Below, piece after piece: positions 22,519 through 34,853 of a stretch of 64,000 bases of DNA. Under the pieces are notes generated by a model, which searched no databases, had not been told where the DNA came from, and saw only the letters and a program-made list of their open reading frames with translations. The stretch spans positions 5,959,501-6,023,500 of the forward strand of contig NC_091970.1 of NCBI RefSeq assembly GCF_036711975.1. The letters are read 5' to 3'. The translations under genes were made by a program, and so were the position numbers. How positions within the stretch are numbered: the first letter of the stretch is position 1; the number at the start of each line of letters is the position of its first letter. This DNA is from Onthophagus taurus (lineage: Eukaryota; Arthropoda; Insecta; Coleoptera; Scarabaeidae).

Positions 22519-25500
22519 ATGTCTCAGCGAGATACTGTGATACATCTAGTGGCTGGAGGGTGAGTAGTTTTTCCTCCGTTTGTTTTTTTTTGTTGGAGGT
22601 TAACTGAAAACCTAACCTGAAAATGAGAAATTACATAAGAACCAAATCGGAGCATTTGCTACGCATTTAGCAACAAATTGTTTAAATAAACAATTTCAAT
22701 ACCAATTTCTTATACAAATTACTTTCGCAAACGTAAGTAAATTCGTTTAATTGAAATAACGCGCAAATTGTTTTATTTTTTTACGGTTTGTTTTTAAAAC
22801 AATCAAGCAAAACGAAAAATTCCTTATCAATCCTCCAATTAGTAAACTCTCGATATTATCTGATTTGGTTAATTCATTCATTTCAAAAAACCCAAAAAAT
22901 CTCGTTTATTTATTGAATTAAGCCGATTTTTAACGTAATATCATAAAGTATATTAAACAATAAACGCATTAAGATATAAATATTACAATAATAACCTTTT
23001 CCTTAATAACAAATTACGAAATTAGTTTCGATTGATCGTGCCAAATATTTCCGATTGAATTGTGAGCCGGAAACGTAGAATCGGGATTCCGATAATTGAA
23101 ACTGTCTAAAAATATGACGTCGCGACGTCGTTTTCGCCCCATTTCGAAATAAAAATACGAAAAGAATCGAATAAAATAAAACCCTTAAAGTTTTTCTAAC
23201 CGCATTTCGTCGCGCTTATCGTCTTGAAACGTAGATGTCACCACGGTCGCTTTTAATAATTAAAAAAAAATTAGCTTTAATAACGACTTAGTGTAAACAG
23301 TCCGGCCGTTTTCTATCTGTCCAAGCTAAATTTAGATCGCGTTTTGCTCGACGGACTCGTATGTGAACTTGTTATTCTCCTGGACTCGAGAAGTATTACA
23401 AGGTCGAATTTGTATTTTATATTTTATGTCAAATGTCAAAACGATTTTTAACCGGCGCCATCTCGAGGGGAGAATCGCAACTAATTTTTGAATTCGAATA
23501 AAAAGTGAGGTTAATTTTATTGTATTAAATCGAATTTAATGAAACAACAAAGTAGAAAAAGTTATTTTTGCTTTATAAAAAGTCGAAAGTCAAAAGTGAC
23601 TTTAAATAAACCTCGCTTTGGCATTAAGAAAAAAAACTTCCAACTGGGCAATTTATTTTCGGTGAAGCTAACATGTTTTGGAATTGCGCCAACAAAACAG
23701 TTTCAAAACTACACGCAACATTCACAATTGAACAATTTCGCCTATTTTATTTAATTTTACCATTTTAGTTTCGCGTTGTTTGTTTACCTACGAATTGGCC
23801 AATCCATTTCTCCATATCTTTTATCGTTATTAACACAACGGCACTAAATTAAATAAAAAATAAACAACAAGATAACGTTGAACGGGATTTGTATTTTTTG
23901 GATCTCATAAATCCAACATGTGTTAAAATTACAACTCTAAATTAATCCGTGCGCGTCAATGCGTGGGATGTTAAAAAAAATAAGGGTCTTTATTCTCATT
24001 TAACATTTTATTTTTACTTTCTATCATTTTCTTTTTCATTTTAACTACGTTCACTCTCTATACGGCCCCCCTTTTCATACGGCGATTCGTTATAACGGCC
24101 TCTCCTATGATGTTTCGATTTACGACATATTAATTCCCCTATTTAGATTATTTATTGTTTGGAGATCGAATAAAAAAGCCTTTTTTAAGATTAGTTCAAT
24201 AACCACTTTTGTCTTGAAGTGAAAGAATTTCTTCAGAAGAACGATTTGGGTAAAAAATTCATACCACCAATATATCGGACTTATATTGATCCAGATTGGT
24301 GGCGAATTATAAATAATAAAATTAAATAAAAATAAATAAAATTATTATAATTAGAGAAGTTAGTCACGATTAATTTACATTTTAAACGAACATTTACGTT
24401 TTAAGGTTGGTAATAAAATGACATGGTTATAAATTTGCGTCAAGTCAAATTTTTTTCAGGTTAAGTTTTTAATTTAACCTAAATTGTATTGACACTATTT
24501 TTTCTTGTAAATTGTCACACATTGATCCAAATTGATGGCGAATTATAAACAATAAAATTAAGTAAAAATAAATAAAATTATTATAAAAAGTGAAGTTGGT
24601 CACCATTAATTTACATTTTAAACGACATTTACGTTTTAAGGTTGGTAATAAAACGACAAGGTTATAAATTTGCGTCAAGTCAAATTTTTTTCAGGTTAAG
24701 TTTTTAATTTAACCTAAATCGTATTGACTCTATTTTTTCTTGTAAATTAGTGTTGCAGGTACCGTAGGTGCAATAGTGACATGTCCGTTAGAGGTGGTAA
24801 AGACCAGGTTGCAATCGTCGAAAAGTGGTTTTTGTTACGAATCGCTAAATGGGGGTGTCCTGGGGGGCGCCGCCACATCACAACGCGTCATCGACGACAC
24901 AAGGAACCCAACCTCGACAACAACAAACACCTTAAGTCCGGCCCAGAGGCGTAGGTTGTGGACCTGTGCCCGCCAGTGCCGCCCTCAAGTTGTAGCTCTT
25001 TCAGGTTACGTCGCGAAGACTGGACCCGCGACCACCAGCCTCGTTCAATGTTTGAAGCGTATCGTCAAATACGAAGGCCCCATGGCCCTTTTTAAAGGTA
25101 ATTATTTGTTTTGTTAACAATAAAGCAATTTTTATTAAATTTCTTTTTTAATTAGGTTTGGGGCCAAATTTAATAGGCGTAGCTCCTTCGCGTGCAGTTT
25201 ACTTTTGCACGTACTCTCAAATGAAAGTGTTCTTAAATAGTATTACGACTCATCAAGACACCGCGATGGTTCATATCTTATCGGCAATGTGCGCTGGGTT
25301 CACATCGAGCACTTTAACTAACCCTATTTGGTTTGTAAAGACGCGATTACAATTGGACGTTAATAAACAAAACCAAATGACCGCTATGGAATGTGTACGA
25401 AGAATATATGCTCAATCAGTAAGTTAAATAATTAAAAAAAAAAAAAAATTAAAGTCCCTAGATTTACAAAGTACCGCGGTTCATGACGCCTGTTTTCGAG

Positions 25501-26591
25501 CCAAAATGGCGGTTTGACAACTTGTCACTGCATTTCACCACTTATTTACAAAAATATTGCCGTCTTGTTGCCTTTGGAGTTGCAAAAATAGCAGTAAGAA
25601 GGACTTTCGACTCTTAAGAGTACCACGAGAAAAAAGAATGGAGTTTTGGCGTAATGTTATCAATAGAACGACAGTTTTAAATTTCCCGCTTGACTTTCGA
25701 GCCAAAATGGTGGCAAATCGCGGTACTTTGTAAATCTAGGGACTTTATAAAAAATTAAAATCCCTAGATTATCAAAGTACCGCGGTTTATGAAGCCTGTG
25801 TATTCGAAATATTCGAGCCAAAATGGCGGTTTGACAACTTGTCAGTGCATGTTTCCACTTATTTACAAAAATAATGCCGTCGTGTTGCCTTTGGAGTTGC
25901 AAAAATAGCAGTAAGAAAGGCTTTCGACTCTTCAGAGTACCACGAGAAAAAAAAAGAAAGGAAACTTGGCATAATTTTATCAACAAAACGACATGGTTTT
26001 AAATTTCCCGTTTGACTTTCGAGCCAAAATGGCGGTAAACCACGGTACTTTAAAAAAATAATATTAAAGCGCCATCTATTGGCTAAAATTTGAATTATAA
26101 AATGTTGGTAATGTAGAAAATTTTTTTTTTTTGATAAAATTTTTTTGTAGGGTCTTTTGGGTTTTTATAAAGGTATAACGGCATCTTATATGGGAATATC
26201 GGAAACGATAGTTCATTTTGTGATATACGAAGCGATCAAACAGGAAATGATGGCGCACCGTTCCCGGCAAACGGACGATAGGGACGCCAGCGATTTCCTC
26301 GAATTCATGTTGGCGGGGGCCGTTTCGAAAACGGTGGCGAGCTGCGTCGCGTACCCTCACGAGGTTGCTAGGACTCGTTTGCGCGAGGAGGGTTCGAAGT
26401 ATCGTAAATTTTGGCAGACTCTAGGTTTGGTGTTTAAAGAGGAAGGTATACGCGGCGTTTATCGCGGTTTAACGACGCAATTAGTACGGCAAATACCGAA
26501 TACGGCCATTATGATGGCCACTTACGAGGCTGTAGTGTACCTGTTAACGCCCCGATCTGGTAATTATTATGGGAGAGACTGTGAAGATTAA
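22519..26591 (+). CDS. Rim2: Mitochondrial pyrimidine nucleotide carrier (SLC25A33/36 type)
   Basis: Four exons, 22519-22559, 24751-25097, 25156-25418 and 26151-26591, join in phase to 363 residues. The start [14 protein letters not shown] matches SLC25A36 (MSQRDT). All three carrier repeats are present: [24 protein letters not shown] and [15 protein letters not shown] (P-x-D/E/W-x-x-K/R signatures), with [17 protein letters not shown] and [17 protein letters not shown]25A33/36 carriers move pyrimidine (deoxy)nucleotides across the inner mitochondrial membrane, feeding mtDNA and mtRNA synthesis. Exon 2 encodes a long polar, GC-richer insertion between helices 1 and 2 (about 75 residues, including [11 protein letters not shown]); from memory, fly Rim2 has a comparable loop. 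The first-intron acceptor is the AG at 24749-24750 (phase demands it; the CAG nearby is out of frame) and lies in a tandem duplication. AATAAA at 26893. Intron 3 hosts two MITEs. Confidence 0.94.
24288..24757 (+). repeat. 235-base tandem duplication spanning the Rim2 intron 1 acceptor
   Basis: Units 24288-24522 and 24523-24757 are near-identical (both with TGGCGAATTATAAA, TTAATTTACATTTTAAACGA, GGTTATAAATTTGCGTCAAG). Unit 2 ends TTTTTTCTTGTAAATTAG at the used acceptor; unit 1 has the same tract but ATTGTC in place of ATTAGT, so its acceptor is gone. Confidence 0.85.
25452..25745 (+). mobile_element. THAP-carrying MITE, copy 1 (Rim2 intron 3)
   Basis: A 294-base element with about 27-base inverted ends beginning AAGTCCCTAGATTTACAAAG, flanked by TA on both sides (25450-25451, 25746-25747). 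Inside, from about 25558, the plus strand reads [20 protein letters not shown], then [15 protein letters not shown], the first half of a THAP zinc-binding domain (C-x-x-C start, VP motif, W). The second Cys/His pair and everything after it is missing. It looks like an internal deletion product of a larger THAP-bearing transposon. Confidence 0.8.
25758..26060 (+). mobile_element. THAP-carrying MITE, copy 2 (Rim2 intron 3)
   Basis: Second copy 12 bases downstream in the same orientation. Left end AAATCCCTAGATTATCAAAG; right end decayed (CACGGTACTTTAAAAAAA). It retains an ATG at 25874 followed by [20 protein letters not shown] and VPREK before the frame shifts. The two copies differ at many sites, so they are not a very recent duplication. 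Confidence 0.75.
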
Positions 26592-26962
26592 GATGACTGA
26601 AAAAAAAATGATTTGGAGTGAAGAGGAGGTTGATAATGAAGGGGAAAAAGTGAGTTTTTTAAGTTCCTTTTTAAGTTTTTTTTTGGTTAGATTTTTTTTG
26701 GAGTATCGCCGTCGGATTCCATTTTATTTTTTGAGGATTTAAAATTAATTTTCTGTAAAAATTGAAAAAAAATTAAAATGGGATTAGCAGAGGAAATTGT
26801 TCTTCCGATCATGTTAAAAAAATGAGTCATTAGTTTATAAATTTGTTAGTCGATAAATTTGCTGTAAATAGCTATAACTACGTTTTTGCAAAAATAAATA
26901 TTAATAATACGTTACTATTTATTATATTATTGAATTTCCTAAATGAATCCTTTAACTCATTG
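26592..26962. other. Rim2 3' UTR and short intergenic
   Basis: Holds the Rim2 polyadenylation signal (AATAAA at 26893-26898) and AT-rich sequence. No other feature seen. Confidence 0.5.
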
Positions 26963-28098
26963 TATACAGGTGTCACAAAAGTTCTTATTAACATAGAAAC
27001 ATGAAATTTGGCGTAAAATGCTTAGGAAACGCATTTTCTTTTGTAATGTCAATTATACCGTGAAGGAATGTTAGGTAAGGTTACTTTTTTTTCCGCCTGT
27101 CAATCTTCAACTTTGGTAATAAGTAAGATAATCGCGTTTGCCGTTTTTGCCAAGAGTCATAGTCGGATATAAAATTTTTTGGATTAGTCGCATGAAGTCG
27201 TGTTTGTTTCTTAATCAATTCAGAAAATTTTTTTAGTTATAAAGCTGTTCTTTTTTTAACGTAAATGGAGAGAAAATTAAAAATCCTTTAAAATGAACCC
27301 AAACTCGATATATTTATCTCCAACAGTTAGCGAGATATCTTCATTTTTATAAAAAAAAAATGGCGATTATTTGACATTTGACAGTTTTTAACCTAACTTT
27401 TTTATTTTTTAACCCAAATATATCATGTTTGGTATCAAATGAAAGCATTTCTGACTCTTATTAAGATCGTTTCTATATTTATCAAAAAAATGTTATATTT
27501 AATTTTGACATTTGACAGTTTATAACCTATCTTTTTTATTTTTTAACCCAAATATGTCATGTTTGGTATCAAATGAAAGCATTTTTAATTCTTATTAAGA
27601 TCATTTCAATATTTATCAAAAAGTTGTTATATTTAATTTTGACATTTGACAATATCTAACTTAATTTTTTTGTTGTTTTTAACCCAAATATATCATGTTT
27701 GGTATCAAATGAAAGCATTTTTAATTGTTATTAAGACCATCTCGATATTTATCAAAAAATCGTTATTTTTAATTTTGACATTTGACAGTTTCTAACCAGT
27801 TTTTTATTTTTTAACCCAAATATATCATGTTTTTTATCAAATTAAAGCATACCTGATTTTTATTAAGATTCCTTGACGCCAATTCACTGCCTGTTGAAGT
27901 AGTTCTTTCCCTTGTGACTTGTGGACATTAAAGATTTATTTCTTTTGCGCTGTTAACCATAATTGTTTTGTGTGGCGTAATCCTCTATGGGAAATTCCTT
28001 CTGGGTCACTCATCGAACATCTGAAAACGCACAAAACAATCTTTTGGATTTTTGTAGGAATTTTTAGTAGTAATGAAACTTTAGTGACATCCTGTATA
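26963..28098. mobile_element. 1.1 kb non-autonomous element with inverted ends and internal tandem array
   Basis: Starts TATACAGGTGTCACAAAAGT and ends, read on the other strand, TATACAGGATGTCACTAAAG, giving about 20-base inverted ends. There is no open reading frame of interest inside. About 27300-27880 is a tandem array with a unit near 134 bases. The left end resembles that of the foldback element at 31466 (TATACAGGCTGTCA), so the two may belong to one family. It sits between the convergent Rim2 and POLRMT genes. Confidence 0.6.
27300..27880. repeat. Tandem repeat, about 4 units of about 134 bases
   Basis: Each unit contains TTTTAACCCAAATATATCATG, then GGTATCAAATGAAAGCATTT, ATTAAGATC and TTTTGACATTTGACAGT. 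TATCATGTTT-type anchors are at 27421, about 27555, 27691 and about 27823. The array lies inside the 26963-28098 element and may have grown within it. Confidence 0.75.
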
Positions 28099-28173
28099 AT
28101 CCATTACTTAAATTAAACATTTATTCTTATTAAAAAAATCACAATTTCATTACAACGTTTTTAAATAAAAAAG

Positions 28174-31100
28174 TTAACTAAAAAAGTACACTGAATCCAA
28201 AACCTCCTTTATATCAAAATCTCCTAATTTTGGTAATTTCCTCAACGTTTTGTTCAATTTCCGCTTAGCCATATCCGACGGTGATCCATCCAAAGTCAAA
28301 TCCCTTAAAAGAAAAGAAAAAAAATCAAAGTAAAACTTATCCCAAAGTCCTAACTCAACTTACTCCACACTAAAGCTATATTTTTGAGCTAAAAACTCGG
28401 ATAAATCGTCCAAAATCGTTTGCGAATGTAACGCGACGAATTGTTCCCTACAAATTTTATTCATAATATGAACAGTGCTCGCGTGAGTCCAATAACAATC
28501 GTGAACCGAAACGAAAGTAATTCCAGCCCTTTCGCAGTGCAAAGAAGTCAACATCATGTGAGTTGAGTCTAATGAGTGGATAAAATTTGGGGGGAAAGCA
28601 TTTTTTTGTTTCATAACGTTAGGTTTTCTAAAAAAACAAACAAATTAAATCTCAAATACCGCTTAATTAGAGTAACAAATAACTTACTCATATTTATCAA
28701 TGTGGAATTGTTCGAAATAAGCGTTTTGAGTTAATTTTTTGTATCGGAAATAAGGTTGAACAACAGGCAAACCTAACGGAGTGGTCCACTCCACGTTTTC
28801 CCCACAAACTGATGAGATTAATCGGGCACACTCCGTGAACCAGTCTTGTATCTCTCTGGTTGATGTAAACATAGTGCGGAGTGACTCAAATGTGCGAGCT
28901 AAAATGAATTAACTTAATCGAATTGTATTTATTAAAAAATGATTTAATTACTAGTTAAATAAGATGATCCAGCCCAAACGTGCTCTTTAGGAAAATCATC
29001 AATATCTTTTAATTGTCTCGCAATTTGTAATCGGGCCCCATATCTTGTTACACCATAAACTGTAGTCATCACGGTTTGCTTAATAACCTTCCTCCGAACG
29101 AATCCCTCCAAAACTTTCGCGATTTCCAACCCATTTTCAGCATCTTCTTTCCTTTTTTCCTCGACTAAAACCGCGACTGCGCTATAAACATCTTGAGGTT
29201 TTACCGCGGGGGTTAAATTAACACTAAATCCCCCGGCGCTATCTCGCCCCAACGCCGCGTAATGCTGCAATCCATTACAACTCCCATCTTGATGAATCGG
29301 AAAATACGATCGATAATTTTCTGGATCACCAGAACGTATCGCCTCGGTTATTTCAATCGCGCATGATAATGTTTGCCATGGCTCATCAGATTCAACCCAC
29401 CATTGAGATCCATCCAACGGATGATCCGCGCAATCAAAAATTTTATCGAGAATTGTTTCCGCGAATTTTAACCGGTCCTCAACGGAATCTCGCTTTTTTA
29501 ATCCGGTTAAATTAACGAGGTGGAGTTTTAGCCATTTTAAACCTTCGGGGCCTAATGGGCGGGCTTCCGCGAATACCAACATAGATCGGGCTAAATCGGA
29601 CCCTAAATGATTTAAATGCGGGGGGATCGGGTAGACGCGACCTCTAAAATCCATGTTGTGTGGTAACCAAAAGATTTCATCTCGAAACTAAAAAACAAAA
29701 AAATTACACTTAAACTTATTATTACGATAAACTTATCGGGAGGATAAAAGATAAAAACAGTTAGCGAATACTGTTTTTGTCGGTAGGATTGCTATCGGCG
29801 AAATAAGAGTCGGTTGGTAGCAGTTTTTCCTCATATCTGGTAATTTGTGCCGTAGGTTGATAATGCTAACGTCTTTCTTTGATGTTAGAACTATGATTGT
29901 GACAATAATGCAAATCGTTTAAAAAAAATTTTCACAACACAACTGATAACGCATGTGTAGGGTGTTATAGGTTAACCTATGCAGTAACTATACAAAGTTT
30001 TTATATAAAATCCTTGGTAACCATATATATCTGGCAGATAACTGTATTATCGGCACCGCTGAGTACCCGATAAGTTATCCTGCCGATAATCTCAACAACA
30101 AAAATATCCGTATACAATGTAAGTAACTTATTGGCCAGATAACAGTGTCGGGAAGTTAATCGGTCAACCGACCCTTAGATTTATTAAAAATGTACTTACA
30201 TGATTAGCTAAAGATAATCGATACAAACAATCACACCATAACGAATACATCTCGCTTTTTTTCCTCCGATACTGCAATTTTTCTTTAAATAATTGAAACC
30301 GTTGCGATTTATCCATATCCGGCGTAACTGGAGATGGTGGTTGCAAAAAAACCGGATTTTCTGGAACATTCAATTTATCCGATCCGCCTTTCCGAAAAAC
30401 TTTCAAAATCAAATCTAAAATCTTTCCGTTAACCCTCCACGGCACGGCGGCTAACTGATTTAAAGCATCGAAACTCGGATATAATTGTCGGACGTCCGAG
30501 TTTTCGAGGCGTTCTTTTTGTGCTTGCGCTGTCAGTGGTAGTCGGACGAATTCGGTGGGAGCGACTAAATAACCGCCTGTTGTTAGATTGGACCAAGGTA
30601 GCGGGGGGCAGCGCATTGGGACTTCCGAGGCGGGAAATGTTAGCGTTTCTGGCATTGATGCTCGATGTAAGCGGGATAAAACTGGGTGTGGTTTGACTTC
30701 TTCGTTTACTATGCGACCTTGATGGCGGAAAACTGTGTAAAATGCTGGAAGGTGGTTTCTAGAAAAGAAAGAATAATGTTTATGTTTAAAAAATGTTAGG
30801 TAAGAAATACTTAAAGTTATTTGTTTTTGGTAATAATATCCTGATAGCGAGCAAGAGGAATAAAAAACATGATCAAGTATTGAATATATTTGGCTAACTT
30901 TAAGACTGAGGATTTAGCATGTTGATTAGGTATAATTCTTGTTCTGTTATATGGTCGGTAGACCTACAAAATTGGAAGATAAAGATCAGCGTAAAGTACC
31001 ATATCTGCTTATTTGAAGCCTATGATCGCTTGTGCCAACTGTAAAGTTCGGCTAAAGTGGGATTATGGTTTGGGGTTGCTTCTCCTGATACGTATTGGGG

Positions 31101-34100
31101 ACCTTGGTACTTTCATGACGACAACCCTAAAGGTACAATTCCATGACAGGCGACACTGCTGGTTTACATGTATATCTATGACAATAATTCTAAGCGCGGT
31201 GTCACTTCACATACAAATTATACATGTGTCAAAGTGTCGCAGAATTGTACCTTAACTGTCATGTTGTGAGGTGATTAACCTAAATAACATTTGTTTAGTG
31301 TTAAAATAATTATTAATATAAATATTATTATATTAAATTTATATTGTGTTATATTTTTCCTCCAATAACGTTACCTTTCCCACCTCACCCCGTCAACGTC
31401 AATTTGTTCGAGTTGAATAACCTTATAACTTATAACATAACCAATACTTAAGGAACAGTTGAGTTTATACAGGCTGTCATACAAAAAACGCCTCAACCTG
31501 TAACTCTGTTATTTACATTCCAATTTTCATGACGCATGTATCAAATGAAATGGTTTTATAAATACTATGATTCATGCTACAAATAAATTTTTTCCAACGC
31601 CATCTTCAATTTCAAGCGATTACTGACTTTTGTTTTTCAAATTGCTGCGTTACTTTTCTTCACGTCATTGCATAGAGATTGTTTTTCTGAATCCATTGAT
31701 GTACAGGGTGGGCAAATTTGGGTGTTATTATAGGCTATCTCAGAAACTATAAGAGATACGAAAAAAGTAATCATCAAATATTTTTAAAATTTTTCAACGG
31801 CAGTATATTCTACTTAAAAAAGTGTCTTAAGAACGTATCAACCCCATTTCTCTAATTTCAAAAATAAACAAAATATGAGCATTTTTTGAAATCACGAAAA
31901 TTTGACTTTTTGGCTATAACGTAAAAACAAAAGAAGATAGAGGTTTGGTGTTTGCAGGACTGAGTTAGTATCGAAAAAAGAGACCGGGACATGGCACCTA
32001 CTTTTTTCGTATCTCTTATAGTTTCTGAGATAGCCTATAATAACACCCAAATTTGACCACCCTGTACAATACATCCATTTTAAATACAATTTTAGCAGAA
32101 AAAAGACACCTGTATACACAGGATTCACTCAATGGATTCAGAAAAAGAATGTCTATCCAATGACGTGAAGAAAAATATATGGAGCAATTTGAGAAACAAA
32201 AGTTAATAATCGGTTAATATTGAAGATCACCTTGGTAAAAATTTATTTGTAGTATAAATCATAGTATTCATCAAACCATTTCATTTGATAACTCGCTCAT
32301 GAAAATCGGAATGTAAATGACAGAGTTACAGCTTGGGGCGTTTTTTGTGTGACAGCCTGTATATTAAAGTTTGTCTAGAGTGTTTCGTGACGTAAGTGGC
32401 CACGGATTGCGCGCGCAACCTCAAGGTCATGTTTAGTGAGAGTTGATGTGTCTTCTGTAGTGATAACATAAATCAATTACTACTTTAGTTTCCCTCAATT
32501 ATTTTATGATAAGTGAATTTATATCAAAAATTAAGTTAATTTATTTTCCGTTTTACAACCGGTGTTCATTATATACCACACTAAGGCCCACTTTTACCAT
32601 CCTCCTGATAAACTATCTAGAGGATAGTTGCCATGGTTACGGCGGTTTTAAGCACTCTCATTGGCTAAGAGCTGGATTTATCTATCGGATAAATTTATCA
32701 AGAGGTGGTAAAAGTGGGCCTAAATATATTAAACTAATTCAATTAAATTGTTTTCAAAATTTGAATTATTTGTAACCAATGACGTAATGCGGTATGGTTG
32801 CGTATAAACCTAGACAACCTCTTATTATACAAACTTTGGGCGCAACCCACTTATTAACCCCTAATGAGTAGACAACCAAAATTACATGAACACTCCTTAC
32901 TTACTTGTGTTTACTATTATCCCTCATCACATTAACATCAATCTTCAAATCGTGCATAACGATATTATACAAAAATTTTCCAATCTGTTGCAAAACACCA
33001 GGGGGCCAAGGTAAATTATCCAAACTAATCGAAGAACCTTCTGATTTCGTTTGAAATTCCAATGATTGCCACTTTTTTCTTGTATTCACGTCGACACTTT
33101 TCGTAGGTAAAATACCTAACTCTTGATGTGAGAAGCAATAATCCTCGCAATAATCACTATGTATTTTTAAAATTTTATCTAAAACTTTAGTTTTTGTTTT
33201 TCTTAAAATTGTGTATCTCGCGAAAACTTTTCTCCCTAATTCTCTGTGTAAATGCCTCACGGTTGGACTATAAGTCTCCGACCCTTGTGCGATTAACATC
33301 GCTTCGTCTACAATAATATTGATGAAATCCCTATTTGGGATCGATCTTAAATAAGGTTCTAAATTTAAATAGTGCCTTTTAGCGCTTAAAGTAGCTAAAT
33401 CGCGGTTAAATCCGAGTAACGCGTCTATTTCCCACGATTTAATCAATTTTTTGAGAGATTCGCGAAATTTTAACACTTCATTATTGGGTTTTTCAACGAT
33501 TTCGATGTTTTTAACTCTTAAATAACCCATTTTTTCAATCTCGATTTGTTCCAGCACGTTTTTCCGCATTTTTTTAACCCCAATCAAATTTTTTTCCTCA
33601 TCTTTTTTCTCCTCAAAACGTTCTTCTTTATTATTATTTAAATGATCTAATAAATTAATTGAATAATTAAAATCGGATTCTTTATAAATCGGTTCATAAT
33701 TTTTATCGTACATTCTAATAGCTTTTAAAACATAATCGCGTTGGTCTAAAACAAAATTTACTTCATTTAAAATTTGGTCGAAATCAAAACCGTTTTCTTT
33801 TAATTCTAAAATGTATTTTTCAACGAATTTTAAATGATCGTTTCCTTTAATTCGGCCTAAACATTCTAAAATAATCGCGTAAGTTTTAATGTTGGGGGAT
33901 ATTTTTTCGGTTTGCATTATTTTTAGGACTTCTTGTAACTTCGTGAAGTTACCACGAGAAGCGAATCCGTGTAAAAGGGCGTTATATGGTCCGATGTTTA
34001 AAATGTTTATCGATTTAAAACGAGATTTTTGTCCCCAAATTGCGTTTAACCCTTTTTGGGGGTTATTTAAAACACTGCATATCTCTAAATAGGCTCCTAA

Positions 34101-34853
34101 AGTTTTTGAAACAATTTCTTGTTTTAATTTGACATCTTGTCGTTTTTTTGAGGTTAACTCCTTTACTGGGTCTTCATCAACTTCTAATTCTTGGATTTCA
34201 TCTTCAATTACTTCAGGATGGAATGTATTTGAAGGTATTTTCGTGTCTAAAACGTTATTTTCTAAGTTTTCGATTTCGTCTTCGAGATTAGTTTGTTCGA
34301 TGATAACTTTTTCTTCATATATTTGTGGGTTATCAATGATGGTGAGGTTATTATATGTGTGTTCTTCCACGAACTTATTACTTCTCATCATATCTTTTAA
34401 TTTATGTAGTTCACTTAAATTTAAATTCGTTAAAGCTAAGAATTTTAAATCGTTAGGATTTAACCGAGTTATCCGAGCTTTATACTCATTCGTAGATCCA
34501 TTTGAAACTAATAAAAGAAAATGTTAATCAACTTTATTTTTGGGTTAATCCCCAAACTTACCCATTAAAAGATCTGTGTATTTTTTGGTGGTTTTTCGTT
34601 TTTTGAGCTTCCTAGTTTTGAGGTTAGGATTGGTGTGAGTCGATTGAAACCGTTTGGGGGCTTAAAGAAACGAATAACTTCGTGGTGGGGTTAAATTTAA
34701 AGTAAAACGAAGCAACTCACCGGAATTATTCGATAAATTGCATAAATCGCAAGAACTGCGACCAAATAACCTAAAAATCGTTTCGTTCCTATTCAATGAC
34801 ACACCTTTTAGCGGGTACACCCGCGATTTATGCAGACTAAATAAGCGATACAT
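28174..34853 (-). CDS. POLRMT: Mitochondrial DNA-directed RNA polymerase
   Basis: Eight minus-strand exons: 34853-34721, 34660-34562, 34507-32905, 30758-30200, 29687-28952, 28898-28688, 28627-28364 and 28303-28174. All phases match; 1244 residues (human about 1230). The first exon is a basic presequence. Exon 3 holds the pentatricopeptide-type region (NIGPYNALLHGFASRGNFTK and the next repeat). The T7-like catalytic core is complete: HNMDFRGRVYPIPPHLNHLG, motif A HQDGSCNGLQHYAALGRD with its Asp, motif B RRKVIKQTVMTTVYGVTRYG, and motif C VSVHDCYWTHAS with its Asp; the C-terminus is DSVYFFS. It transcribes mtDNA and makes replication primers. AATAAA lies at 28120-28125 (complement), 49 bases past the stop. 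Intron 3 holds two transposon relics. Head-to-head with the coiled-coil gene. Confidence 0.96.
31466..32363. mobile_element. Nested foldback element in POLRMT intron 3
   Basis: Outer arms, about 31466-31700 and 32118-32363, are long inverted repeats starting TATACAGGCTGTCA, with shared words such as CAAATGAAATGG, TTTATTTTGTAGC-like and TGAATCCATTGA. Within them lies a second inverted pair, 31703-31790 and 31985-32067, with ends ACAGGGTGGGCAAATTTGGG and, inverted, ACAGGGTGGTCAAATTTGGG. I read this as one element inserted in, or forming the centre of, another. No coding capacity; the reading frame at 31892-32128 is artefactual. Confidence 0.75.
32585..32720. mobile_element. 136-base PIF/Harbinger-like MITE in POLRMT intron 3
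   Basis: Inverted ends GGCCCACTTTTACCA and TGGTAAAAGTGGGCC are flanked by TAA on both sides (32582-32584 and 32721-32723), the 3-base TWA target duplication typical of PIF/Harbinger. Inner arms continue imperfectly (ATAAACTATC / GATAAATTTATC). Too short to code. Confidence 0.75.

Noticed and set aside
29730-30160. Possible foldback in POLRMT intron 4 (ACTTATCGGGAGGATAA and an inverted partner near 30070)
   Set aside because: The arms match only over short stretches with different flanks; not enough to call an element.
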